Positions 17,136-24,977 of a stretch of DNA of 64,000 nt are shown piece after piece. The translations under genes were made by a program, and so were the position numbers. Positions within the stretch are counted from its first letter, which is position 1; every line of letters begins with the position of its first letter. The notes under the pieces were generated by a model, which searched no databases, was not told where the DNA came from, and saw only the letters and a program-made list of their open reading frames with translations. The stretch comes from CAYNLK01 sp964398055 (lineage in GTDB: Bacteria; Chloroflexota; Anaerolineae; 4572-78; J111). The stretch spans positions 44,093-108,092 of the forward strand of contig CAYNLK010000020.1 in assembly GCA_964398055.1 (NCBI GenBank). The letters are read 5' to 3'.

Positions 17136-17157
17136 CATTATAGATTGGAGAAAAGAG

Positions 17158-18015
17158 ATGGCTGTACCCATAATCGATTGTATCACCCACCTCAGCCGCA
17201 CGGCGGACGATGTCATCGGCTGGGGGCCTCGCTTTCTGGCCGAGGATTTGATCGCCCAGATGGATGCTCCCCGGCTGGTGTTGGGCGCGCCGGCCCGGGT
17301 CGACCGGGCGGTGGTCTTTCCGGCCCTGGGCGACACGGTGCCGACCTCAACCCTGTCGTTTGATGAGCAGCACGCCTACGTGCTCGACAGCGTGCAAAAG
17401 TATCCTGACCGGTTGATCGGCGGGATCGTGATGCACGCCCGGCTCTGGAATGAGCCGGTCAGGGCCTCGGTGCGGCGGCTGGTGCAGGAGGATGGTTTCA
17501 AGATGATCTTGATTCACCCCTCGCTGCACAAATATTGGCTGCCGATCCAGACCCCCAGCGAGGGGGAAGGCTCCAAGCAGATGCTCTACCCCATTTTTGA
17601 GGCGGCCCGGGAGCTGCACCTACCGGTTCTAATCCACACCGGGGAGCAGCCCTACGCCGTGCCGGCCACGGTCGATTTTGTGGCCGGAGAATTCGCCGAT
17701 GTCAATATTATCATTGCTCACCTGGGCACCCAGGGCGAGATGTTCACCATCGAGTCGCTGCTGGTGGCGGCGCGCCATCCCAATGTGTATGTCGAAACCA
17801 GCTTTGCCATGCCCCACATGCTCATCGAGGCGGTTCATACCATTGGGCCGGAGCGGGTGCTCTTTGGCAGCAACACCCCGCCGCTGGAGCAGACCCAGCA
17901 GTTGTTGAATGTGGAAGAGGCATTGACTTTGGAACCACCGATCGGCATGAGCCTGTCGGTTGAGGCGACTCGCCAGGTGATGGGTGGTAATCTGGCCCGC
18001 TTATTGGGACTTTGA
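17158..18015 (+). CDS. Amidohydrolase-family protein lacking key metal ligands (probable non-catalytic paralogue)
   Basis: The 285-aa TIM-barrel protein of the amidohydrolase-2 superfamily is clearly homologous over its length to the neighbour at 18084. The first-strand HxH metal motif is altered: IDCITHL here against IDPHCHI in the neighbour, so the first His is Ile9. The strand-8 Asp is replaced by Asn (FGSNTPP against YESDCSP). His residues in VLIHTGE and IIIAHLG remain. It therefore probably has lost normal metal-dependent hydrolysis or decarboxylation and may act as a partner subunit or have a changed reaction. ATG 17158 follows GGAG. Confidence 0.8.
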   Translation: MAVPIIDCITHLSRTADDVIGWGPRFLAEDLIAQMDAPRLVLGAPARVDRAVVFPALGDTVPTSTLSFDEQHAYVLDSVQKYPDRLIGGIVMHARLWNEPVRASVRRLVQEDGFKMILIHPSLHKYWLPIQTPSEGEGSKQMLYPIFEAARELHLPVLIHTGEQPYAVPATVDFVAGEFADVNIIIAHLGTQGEMFTIESLLVAARHPNVYVETSFAMPHMLIEAVHTIGPERVLFGSNTPPLEQTQQLLNVEEALTLEPPIGMSLSVEATRQVMGGNLARLLGL

Positions 18016-18022
18016 CCATTTT

Positions 18023-18055
18023 AGGTGACCGGCACTTTTAAAGTGCCGGTCACCT
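18023..18055. repeat. Perfect palindrome of a dispersed GTGACCGGCAC repeat family
   Basis: AGGTGACCGGCACTTT, one T, then its exact complement. Related palindromic sequences occur at 26334, 41123 and 52162 in this window, always between genes. It may also act as a transcript-stabilising hairpin between the two amidohydrolase genes. Confidence 0.8.
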
Positions 18056-18083
18056 GGTAGATAGTTACGAAAGGAATAACGCT

Positions 18084-18947
18084 ATGGCTTACGTAGTTAT
18101 AGATCCGCACTGCCATATTATTCCCCACCGGGAGCCGGTGTGGGGTTGGGGGCCCCGTTTCACAGTGGAGCAGTTAATCGAGATGATGAACCGGGATTAC
18201 GAGGTGATGGGCGAGGTGAAGCATATCAGCAAGGCGGTGGTGATGACCGGCCTGGGTTTGACCTCGGTGGACCATCGCTCGATTGCCGAGTCGCACCAAT
18301 ATGTCTTGGCGAGCATCAAAAAATATCCGGAGCGGCTCTTCTTCAACCCGGTCATCAATCCGCGCTATGCGGTCAGAGAGCAGCTCGATCAGATCCGGGC
18401 CTGGAAAGATGAGTACAATGTGCGGATGTTGAAGCTCCACCCGAGTATGCACAACTACTATTTGCCGACTTACCGGCCGTTCCCCGGCGATGAAAGTAAG
18501 AAGCGAATCTATCCGGTATTTGAATTAGCCCGCGAGTTGGGCGTGCCGGTGATGATCCACATGGGCGAGTCGCCCTATTCCATCCCGGCCCAGATTGCAC
18601 CGGTGGCCGAGGCTTTTGCCGACGTGCCGATCATCTGCGCTCACTCCGGGGCCAACAATATCCCCAGTAATGCATTGGATGCCATTTTGCTGGCTCGCAC
18701 CCACAACAATGTCTATCTGGGGACAAGCTGGGTGCAAATGCCGGAGTTGGTCGAGATGTACTACGCCATCGGACCAAACAAGATCGTCTATGAGAGCGAC
18801 TGCTCGCCCCAGGCAATGGGCCAGACCCTGCGGATGGTAACAAATCTTCATTTGGCCCCGCCGCTGGGTGTCGGCGCCAGTAAGGATGAGGTCTACCAGA
18901 TGATCGGCGGCAATGCGGCCCGGCTATGTAACATTCCGCTGGATTAA
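18084..18947 (+). CDS. Amidohydrolase (metal-dependent, amidohydrolase-2 type)
   Basis: The 287-aa protein keeps the metal-site residues of the amidohydrolase-2 superfamily: HCH at 9-11 (VVIDPHCHIIPH), His in VMIHMGESPYSIP, His in IICAHSG and Asp in YESDCSPQA. The family includes decarboxylases and hydrolases of aromatic and cyclic acids (ACMSD, gamma-resorcylate decarboxylase), but the substrate cannot be read from sequence. It follows its apparently inactive paralogue and shares a locus with an ABC importer and a UbiD-type decarboxylase, which suggests breakdown of an imported aromatic or heterocyclic compound. The ribosome site is GAAAGGA. Confidence 0.85.
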   Translation: MAYVVIDPHCHIIPHREPVWGWGPRFTVEQLIEMMNRDYEVMGEVKHISKAVVMTGLGLTSVDHRSIAESHQYVLASIKKYPERLFFNPVINPRYAVREQLDQIRAWKDEYNVRMLKLHPSMHNYYLPTYRPFPGDESKKRIYPVFELARELGVPVMIHMGESPYSIPAQIAPVAEAFADVPIICAHSGANNIPSNALDAILLARTHNNVYLGTSWVQMPELVEMYYAIGPNKIVYESDCSPQAMGQTLRMVTNLHLAPPLGVGASKDEVYQMIGGNAARLCNIPLD

Positions 18948-18971
18948 GGCGCCGGTTCTGTTGGCTGATTG

Positions 18972-18999
18972 TTGACCGAATGAGTGACCTGGCTATAAA
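18972..18999 (+). promoter_or_regulatory. Candidate sigma-70 promoter for the ABC importer genes
   Basis: TTGACC (18972), a 16-bp spacer and TATAAA (18994-18999), about 200 nt before the binding-protein gene. The remaining leader to 19198 contains a small hairpin (GCACTTGCAGTGC) but no recognisable riboswitch. Confidence 0.45.
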
Positions 19000-19198
19000 A
19001 TTTGACATAGTATCGAATTATGTACTTGAGCAACTTCAATTCTGAAATGGGACACGGACACCTGCACTTGCAGTGCCGGTGCATCAGCCAGTCGGGGCGA
19101 GGTGAAGGAGGTGTCTATCGAGGTATGGTGAGAAATTTTAGTTCGATTGATCGGTGGTAAATAAAGTTTCGTAAAAAGATTCAGGAGGAGACCTAACT

Positions 19199-21202
19199 AT
19201 GAAATCGCATCGCTTGTTTGGTTTATTGTCGCTTATGATCGTATTGGCGTTGGTTGCAGCCTGCGCCGGCGCGCCGCCGGCGGCGCCAGCGCAACCGGCC
19301 GCAGAACAACCGGCGGCGGAGCAACCCGCCGCAAAACCGGCTGACGACACTTTCAAGATGGGGTTATTGGTGCCGGGGAGTGCGAATGACCAGGGTTGGA
19401 ACCAGATTGCGTATGACGCCCTGTTGCGGATTGAGAAAGAGTTGGGGGCGGAGATCAGCTATGTCGAGTTGGAGCAGAATCCGGCGGCGTTCGAGAAGGC
19501 GTTTCGGGATTACGCCAGCCAGGGGTACGATCTGGTGTTGGGGCACGGTTTTGAGTTCCAGGACCCGGCGTTGATCGTATCGAAAGAATATCCGGAGACC
19601 TACTTTTTCATTTCGAGCAGCCGGATTTTTGAAGGGAACGTGATCGGGTTGAACACAGATTCGAGTCAGCCGTTCTACCTGATGGGGGTAATTGCGGCGA
19701 AGATCGGCCGAGGAGCGGGGGTAGTCGGTGGGATGGAGATACCACCGATTTCGGAAGCGATCACGGGGTTCATCAACGGGGCGAAGAGTGTGGACCCGAA
19801 CTTTCCGGTGAGCAGCACGTACATTGGGAACTTCACGGATGCGGCGGCGGCGAAGGAAGCGGCGTTGAGTATGCTGGCCGAGGGGGCAGATGTGATTGTG
19901 CCGGATGCAGACGTAGCCGGGCTGGGGGTGTACCAGGCGGTGGCGGAAGCAGGTCCGGGGATTGCGACGTTTGGGGTATTTGGGGATTTCACGGACAAAG
20001 CGCCGGCGAATGTGATTGGGAACTACTTTGCCAACTACGGGCAAGGGATTGTGAACATAGCCAGGGCGGTGAAAGAGGGGACGTTCAAGCCGGAGGGGAA
20101 CATCGAGTTTGGGTTGGCGAATGAAGATGTGATGTGGATCGAGTACAACGACGCTGCGGCCAATCCGGTGCCGGAAGATGTCCGCCAGGCGGTGGCCGAG
20201 GCCAAGCAAAAGATCGTCGCCGGTCAAGTCGATACGCTGGCGCCTGCTGGTGAGGGTGGAGCAGCAGCCGCGCCCTCAGCCGAAGAGCCTGGCAAACCGT
20301 TCAAGATGGGGTTATTGGTGCCGGGGAGTGCGAATGACCAGGGTTGGAACCAGATTGCGTATGACGCCCTGTTGCGGATTGAGAAAGAGTTGGGGGCGGA
20401 GATCAGCTATGTCGAGTTGGAGCAGAATCCGGCGGCGTTCGAGAAGGCGTTTCGGGATTACGCCAGCCAGGGGTACGATCTGGTGTTGGGGCACGGTTTT
20501 GAGTTCCAGGACCCGGCGTTGATCGTATCGAAAGAATATCCGGAGACCTACTTTTTCATTTCGAGCAGCCGGATTTTTGAAGGGAACGTGATCGGGTTGA
20601 ACACAGATTCGAGTCAGCCGTTCTACCTGATGGGGGTAATTGCGGCGAAGATCGGCCGAGGAGCGGGGGTAGTCGGTGGGATGGAGATACCACCGATTTC
20701 GGAAGCGATCACGGGGTTCATCAACGGGGCGAAGAGTGTGGACCCGAACTTTCCGGTGAGCAGCACGTACATTGGGAACTTCACGGATGCGGCGGCGGCG
20801 AAGGAAGCGGCGTTGAGTATGCTGGCCGAGGGGGCAGATGTGATTGTGCCGGATGCAGACGTAGCCGGGCTGGGGGTGTACCAGGCGGTGGCGGAAGCAG
20901 GTCCGGGGATTGCGACGTTTGGGGTATTTGGGGATTTCACGGACAAAGCGCCGGCGAATGTGATTGGGAACTACTTTGCCAACTACGGGCAAGGGATTGT
21001 GAACATAGCCAGGGCGGTGAAAGAGGGGACGTTCAAGCCGGAGGGGAACATCGAGTTTGGGTTGGCGAATGAAGATGTGATGTGGATCGAGTACAACGAC
21101 GCTGCGGCCAATCCGGTGCCGGAAGATGTCCGCCAGGCGGTGGCCGAGGCCAAGCAAAAGATCGTCGCCGGTCAAGTCGATACGCTGGCGCCGGTCAAAT
21201 AA
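19199..21202 (+). CDS. BMP/PnrA-family ABC transporter substrate-binding lipoprotein with two identical domains
   Basis: The 667-aa protein has a lipoprotein signal (VLALVAACAG, Cys22), an Ala/Pro linker, then two complete binding domains of about 297 residues. Each begins FKMGLLVPGSANDQGWNQIA and ends VAGQVDTLAP. The two domains appear identical and are joined by a short GEGGAAAAPSAEEPGKP linker. The usual family member has one such domain. BMP proteins (PnrA, Med, TmpC) bind nucleosides or related compounds. The duplicated DNA uses Ala GCG and Gly GGG codons heavily, unlike the linkers and neighbouring genes. AGGAGG precedes ATG 19199. Permease and ATPase genes follow. Confidence 0.9.
   Translation: MKSHRLFGLLSLMIVLALVAACAGAPPAAPAQPAAEQPAAEQPAAKPADDTFKMGLLVPGSANDQGWNQIAYDALLRIEKELGAEISYVELEQNPAAFEKAFRDYASQGYDLVLGHGFEFQDPALIVSKEYPETYFFISSSRIFEGNVIGLNTDSSQPFYLMGVIAAKIGRGAGVVGGMEIPPISEAITGFINGAKSVDPNFPVSSTYIGNFTDAAAAKEAALSMLAEGADVIVPDADVAGLGVYQAVAEAGPGIATFGVFGDFTDKAPANVIGNYFANYGQGIVNIARAVKEGTFKPEGNIEFGLANEDVMWIEYNDAAANPVPEDVRQAVAEAKQKIVAGQVDTLAPAGEGGAAAAPSAEEPGKPFKMGLLVPGSANDQGWNQIAYDALLRIEKELGAEISYVELEQNPAAFEKAFRDYASQGYDLVLGHGFEFQDPALIVSKEYPETYFFISSSRIFEGNVIGLNTDSSQPFYLMGVIAAKIGRGAGVVGGMEIPPISEAITGFINGAKSVDPNFPVSSTYIGNFTDAAAAKEAALSMLAEGADVIVPDADVAGLGVYQAVAEAGPGIATFGVFGDFTDKAPANVIGNYFANYGQGIVNIARAVKEGTFKPEGNIEFGLANEDVMWIEYNDAAANPVPEDVRQAVAEAKQKIVAGQVDTLAPVK
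19352..20244. repeat. 893-bp direct repeat, copy 1 (inside binding-protein gene)
   Basis: The sequence from TTCAAGATGGGG to GATACGCTGGCGCC recurs 948 bp downstream at 20300-21192 with no difference noticed by eye. It encodes one full substrate-binding domain. Confidence 0.92.
20300..21192. repeat. 893-bp direct repeat, copy 2 (inside binding-protein gene)
   Basis: Apparently exact second copy of 19352-20244, in frame and separated from the first by a 55-bp linker of different codon style. This indicates a recent tandem duplication, ongoing gene conversion, or an assembly error. Confidence 0.92.
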
Positions 21203-21239
21203 CGGTTGGCGGGTTCAATCGGAGATTGTTTGCGGTTTG

Positions 21240-21272
21240 GGTGGTGCACTACCCTGGTGGTGGTGCACCACC
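21240..21272 (+). terminator. Intercistronic hairpin after the binding-protein gene
   Basis: GGTGGTGCAC (21240-21249) pairs with GTGCACCACC (21263-21272), a 10-bp stem without a T-run. Such hairpins after binding-protein genes commonly stabilise that message and lower downstream permease expression. True termination is doubtful. Confidence 0.5.
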
Positions 21273-21314
21273 GTTATTGGGTAGGTCGAAGATGTAATTG
21301 GGAGAGCTTGGAAT

Positions 21315-22433
21315 ATGGCTGAAACTCAAATGCCGCCAGCCAGTTCAACATCTGACCAAACCTTAGCGGCCGGCGGCGATGTCGCCCGGGCTAGAAGCCG
21401 GCGACGGCTCTGGAACACGCTGCGAGGCATCCTCTTGCCCGTTGCCGCGATTGTGGTAGCCTTATTGGTTAGCGGTCTTATTTTATTGTTGGCCGGTTAC
21501 AATCCTGTGTTGGCCTTCAAGGTGATGTGGCAAGGCGCTTTTGGCGACCTGCGGGCGATCACCGAGGTTTTGCTGAAAGCAACGCCCTTAATCCTGATCG
21601 GGGCCGGGCTGGCCGTGGCTTTTCGCTGTAGTATTTGGAATATCGGGGCGGAGGGACAGTTTTACCTGGGCGCGGTTTTCAGCACCATTGTCGGCATTTT
21701 TTGGGCCGATTTGCCGGCCCTAATTTTGATTCCCCTGATTTTGGTCTTGGGCACGCTGGGCGGCGCGTTGTGGGCCATGCTGGCCGCCTACCTCAAGGTG
21801 CGCTTTGGGGCCAGCGAAATCGTTACCACGATTATGCTCAACTACATCGCCATTATCGGCACCGGCTATCTGGTGACCGGGCCGCTGATCGAGGAAGCCG
21901 GCAAATTTCCCCAGACCGCCCGGATTGCCGAGGCGGCCTGGCTGCCCCGTTTTTTGCCGCCGACTCGCTTGCACATCGGTTTTATTATCGCGGTGGTGCT
22001 GGCTGTGCTGATTTATCTGCTGATCTTCAAGACCAGCACCGGTTATGCCATTAGAGCCGTGGGCATTAACCCGGAGGCGGCCCGCTATGCCGGCATGAGC
22101 GTGGAAGGCAATCTGCTGTTGGCGATGGCTATTAGTGGGGGAGCTGCCGGGTTAGCCGGCGCCATCGAGGTGGCCGGTTTGACGTACCGGCTTTACCAGC
22201 AGATTTCACCCGGTTATGGCTTTGAGGGGATTGCCGTGGCCCTCTTGGCCAACACCAATCCCCTCGGCGTGATTTTTTCGGGGATTCTGTTTGGCGCGCT
22301 GCGCTCCGGCTCCGAAGTGATGCAGATGAACGCTAAAGTACCGTCGGTGCTGGTGTTTGCTATTCAGGGTCTGGTGATTCTGTCGGTGGTGGCCTTTGGA
22401 GCCTACCGCATGTATACCAGCCGGGGAGAATAG
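21315..22433 (+). CDS. ABC transporter permease (BMP/nucleoside-type importer, subunit 1)
   Basis: The 372-aa membrane protein has an N-terminal cytoplasmic segment of about 35 residues and 8-10 hydrophobic helices. It has the BPD_transp_2 family motifs AFRCSIWNIGAEGQFYLGAV and FGASEIVTTIMLNYIA, then AVGINPEAARYAGMSV and GYGFEGIAVALLANTNPLG. It pairs with the shorter permease that starts 5 nt downstream. It lies after the binding-protein gene and before the ATPase gene, the normal order for this importer class. Confidence 0.9.
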   Translation: MAETQMPPASSTSDQTLAAGGDVARARSRRRLWNTLRGILLPVAAIVVALLVSGLILLLAGYNPVLAFKVMWQGAFGDLRAITEVLLKATPLILIGAGLAVAFRCSIWNIGAEGQFYLGAVFSTIVGIFWADLPALILIPLILVLGTLGGALWAMLAAYLKVRFGASEIVTTIMLNYIAIIGTGYLVTGPLIEEAGKFPQTARIAEAAWLPRFLPPTRLHIGFIIAVVLAVLIYLLIFKTSTGYAIRAVGINPEAARYAGMSVEGNLLLAMAISGGAAGLAGAIEVAGLTYRLYQQISPGYGFEGIAVALLANTNPLGVIFSGILFGALRSGSEVMQMNAKVPSVLVFAIQGLVILSVVAFGAYRMYTSRGE

Positions 22434-22437
22434 GCTT

Positions 22438-23367
22438 ATGGACATCCTGTTTTTGGTTGCGGTCATCCAGGCGGTGCTGGCTTCCAGTTGGCGGCTGGCG
22501 ACGCCGTTGATTTATGCCGCCATCGGCGAAGTTTTTACGGAACGGTCCGGGGTGCTCAACATCGGCCTGGAAGGGATTATGCTGATGGGCGCCTTTGCTG
22601 GTTTTGCCGGAACTTTTTATACCGGCAGTTTGATCCTGGGACTGCTCATCGCCCTGGGCAGCGGTGTGCTCAGTGGTTTACTGTTTGCTTTATTTACCGT
22701 CACCATCAAAGCCAACCAGATTGTGGTCGGCGCGGCGATGAACTTGATCGGCCTGGGTTTGACCGGCTTTCTTTACCGGGCTTTGTTTGCCGGCAAGGCT
22801 CAGGGTATCCAAACGTTTGGGCCGCTGCAAATCCCCTTCCTCAGCAATATCCCGGTTGCCGGTGAAGTTCTGTTCCGCCACAATATTTTGGTTTATGGGA
22901 CGGTGGTCTTGATGTTGGTGGCCTCCTTTGTACTGTACCGGACTGCCTTTGGCCTGTCAACCCGCTCGGTGGGTGAACATCCTCGGGCCGCCGATACGGT
23001 TGGCATCAATGTTGCCCGGATGCGCTATGTCGGCATCTTGATCGGCACCACCTTGACTGCCCTGGGCGGGGCTTATTTGACGATGGCCCATACCAACCAG
23101 TTTGTTGAAGGGCTGACCACCGGCCGCGGCTTTATCGCCCTGGCCGTGGTGGTCTTTGGCCGCTGGTCGCCCAAGGGGGCCTTCTGGGCGGCGCTCCTGT
23201 TTGGCTTCTTTTTTGCCTTGCAGTTGCGCTTGCAGGCTGTGCCCAACCTGGCCATCCCCTACCAATTTTTACAGGCCCTGCCCTACGTGATGACCTTATT
23301 GGTGTTGATTAGTCTGCGCGGTCGAGCCGCCATGCCCAAGGCGCTTGGTGTGCCGTATGAGCATTAG
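22438..23367 (+). CDS. ABC transporter permease (BMP/nucleoside-type importer, subunit 2)
   Basis: The 309-aa membrane protein starts at ATG 22438, right after the stop of subunit 1; the frame continues upstream into that gene but without homology. Family motifs: ATPLIYAAIGEVFTERSGVL followed by NIGLEGIMLMGAFAG, then SVGEHPRAADTVGINV and TTGRGFIALAVVVFGRW. About eight hydrophobic segments. It should form a heterodimeric channel with subunit 1. Confidence 0.9.
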   Translation: MDILFLVAVIQAVLASSWRLATPLIYAAIGEVFTERSGVLNIGLEGIMLMGAFAGFAGTFYTGSLILGLLIALGSGVLSGLLFALFTVTIKANQIVVGAAMNLIGLGLTGFLYRALFAGKAQGIQTFGPLQIPFLSNIPVAGEVLFRHNILVYGTVVLMLVASFVLYRTAFGLSTRSVGEHPRAADTVGINVARMRYVGILIGTTLTALGGAYLTMAHTNQFVEGLTTGRGFIALAVVVFGRWSPKGAFWAALLFGFFFALQLRLQAVPNLAIPYQFLQALPYVMTLLVLISLRGRAAMPKALGVPYEH

Positions 23368-23387
23368 TTGTGGATCAGGGTGAAGAA

Positions 23388-24914
23388 ATGATGGACCAAT
23401 CTCAACCGCTCCTGCGGATGGAAAACATTGTCAAAACCTTTCCTGGCGTTATCGCCAACAGGGGGATCAACCTTGAGGTGCGAGCGGGCGAAATTCATTC
23501 ATTGTTGGGTGAAAATGGCGCCGGCAAGACCGTGCTGATGAGTATTCTCTACGGTCTTTATCAGCCGGACGAGGGGCAGATCTATTATAAGGGCCAGCCT
23601 TTGCACGTCCACTCGCCCAAAGACGCCATTCGCCAGCGCATCGGCATGGTCCACCAACATTTTATGCTGGTGCCCACCCTGACTGTCGCTGAGAACGTAA
23701 TTTTGGGCCAGTACCAGCCCTGGAAGGTGCTGCACGATCTGGCGCAGGTGGCCAGCCGCATCCGCCGGATGAGCCGGGAATTTGGTTTGAATGTCGACCC
23801 GCTGGCCCTGGTCAATACTTTATCGGTGGGTGAACAGCAGCGAGTGGAAATCTTGAAGAATCTTTATCATGGAGCCGACCTGCTCATCCTGGATGAGCCG
23901 ACCGCGGTGCTAACGCCCCAGGAAACCGAGCATCTGCTCAAATTTTTGCGCGACCTGGCCGACCGCGGCCTGACCATTATTTTCATCACCCACAAGCTGG
24001 ACGAGGTGATGCAGGTGAGCGACCGGGTGACGGTGCTGCGCGACGGGCATGTGGTCGCCACAGTCAATACTGTCGATACGAACCCGCGCGAACTGGCCCG
24101 GTTGATGGTTGGCCGGGACGTATTGATGGAACTGCCCCGTAAGCACAGCGAGGCCGGCCAGGTGGTGCTGGCGGTGGAAAACCTGTCGGTGGATGATGAG
24201 CGGGGGCTGCCGGCCGTCAAAGGTATTTCTTTTCAGGTCCGCGCCCAAGAAATTGTGGGCATTGCCGGGGTGTCGGGCAACGGCCAGAGCGAGCTGGCCC
24301 TGGCCCTGGCCGGTTTGATACCGGTAACGGGCGGCCAGATCAAATTGGCCGGCCAGCTTGTCCACAATCTAACCCCCCGAGCTTTGAGCAAAATCGGCTT
24401 TGCCCACATTCCGGAGGATCGTCACCGTATGGGGGTCATCTTGCCCTTTTCCGTGGCCGATAATCTCATTCTCCACGACTATTACCGGCCACCCTACGCC
24501 CGGCGTGGCTTTCTGGCTTCGGGCAAAATAGTGAACCACGCCTGGGAACTGGTCAAAAAATTTGATGTGCGGCTGGCGGATGTGGAAGATGAAATTGCCC
24601 ATCTGTCCGGCGGCAACCAGCAAAAGGCGGTCGTGGCGCGGGAACTGCATCGCAATCCCCCTTTTATGCTGGTCAACCAACCCACCCGCGGTATCGACAT
24701 TGGCGCCACTGAATTTGTGCTGCAACAAATTCTGATCCACCGGGATGAGGGCGCGGCCGTGCTGCTAATCTCGACCGAGTTGGAAGAACTGTTCGCCCTG
24801 AGCGACCGGATTTTGGTGATGTACGAAGGTGAGCTTGTGGGCCAGGTCCCCCCTGACCGAAGCCTGATCGAAGAAGTCGGGTTGATGATGGCAGGGAAGC
24901 TAAAGGCGGAGTAA
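23388..24914 (+). CDS. ABC transporter ATPase with two nucleotide-binding domains (RbsA/YufO-like)
   Basis: The 508-aa protein holds two ABC domains in tandem. The first has Walker A GENGAGKTVLMSILYG (the usual GKST is GKTV here), signature LSVGEQQRVEILKNL and Walker B LLILDEPTAVLTPQE. The second has the degenerate GVSGNGQSELALALAGL, signature LSGGNQQKAVVARELH and PTRGIDIGATEFV, as in ribose/nucleoside-type ATPases. Start at ATG 23388 or 23391 is preferred to GTG 23370, which overlaps the previous stop region. It energises the two permeases upstream. Confidence 0.92.
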   Translation: MMDQSQPLLRMENIVKTFPGVIANRGINLEVRAGEIHSLLGENGAGKTVLMSILYGLYQPDEGQIYYKGQPLHVHSPKDAIRQRIGMVHQHFMLVPTLTVAENVILGQYQPWKVLHDLAQVASRIRRMSREFGLNVDPLALVNTLSVGEQQRVEILKNLYHGADLLILDEPTAVLTPQETEHLLKFLRDLADRGLTIIFITHKLDEVMQVSDRVTVLRDGHVVATVNTVDTNPRELARLMVGRDVLMELPRKHSEAGQVVLAVENLSVDDERGLPAVKGISFQVRAQEIVGIAGVSGNGQSELALALAGLIPVTGGQIKLAGQLVHNLTPRALSKIGFAHIPEDRHRMGVILPFSVADNLILHDYYRPPYARRGFLASGKIVNHAWELVKKFDVRLADVEDEIAHLSGGNQQKAVVARELHRNPPFMLVNQPTRGIDIGATEFVLQQILIHRDEGAAVLLISTELEELFALSDRILVMYEGELVGQVPPDRSLIEEVGLMMAGKLKAE

Positions 24915-24947
24915 TGAATTGTGAATTGTGAATTGTCAATTGTGAAT
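24914..24947. repeat. Short tandem repeat (TGAATTGT units)
   Basis: Four units of the octamer TGAATTGT/TCAATTGT directly after the ATPase stop codon. Its reverse complement, ATTCACAA, is the unit of the tract at 38492-38551. Confidence 0.8.
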
Positions 24948-24977
24948 GATATTTGCCATTTGTGTTGAGGTGAACGG

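Noticed and set aside
16945..17157. Longer N-terminus for the first amidohydrolase (start at 16945)
   Set aside because: It would overlap the FCD regulator gene by 190 bp in another frame. ATG 17158 has a ribosome site and matches the start of the paralogue.
18948..19198. Purine-type riboswitch before the BMP importer
   Set aside because: No conserved junction or loop motifs were recognised; only a small hairpin and a possible promoter are visible.
19364..21175. Two identical 287-aa minus-strand open frames
   Set aside because: They lie antisense to the duplicated binding-protein domains and have Arg/His-rich, non-family composition. They are shadows of the plus-strand gene.
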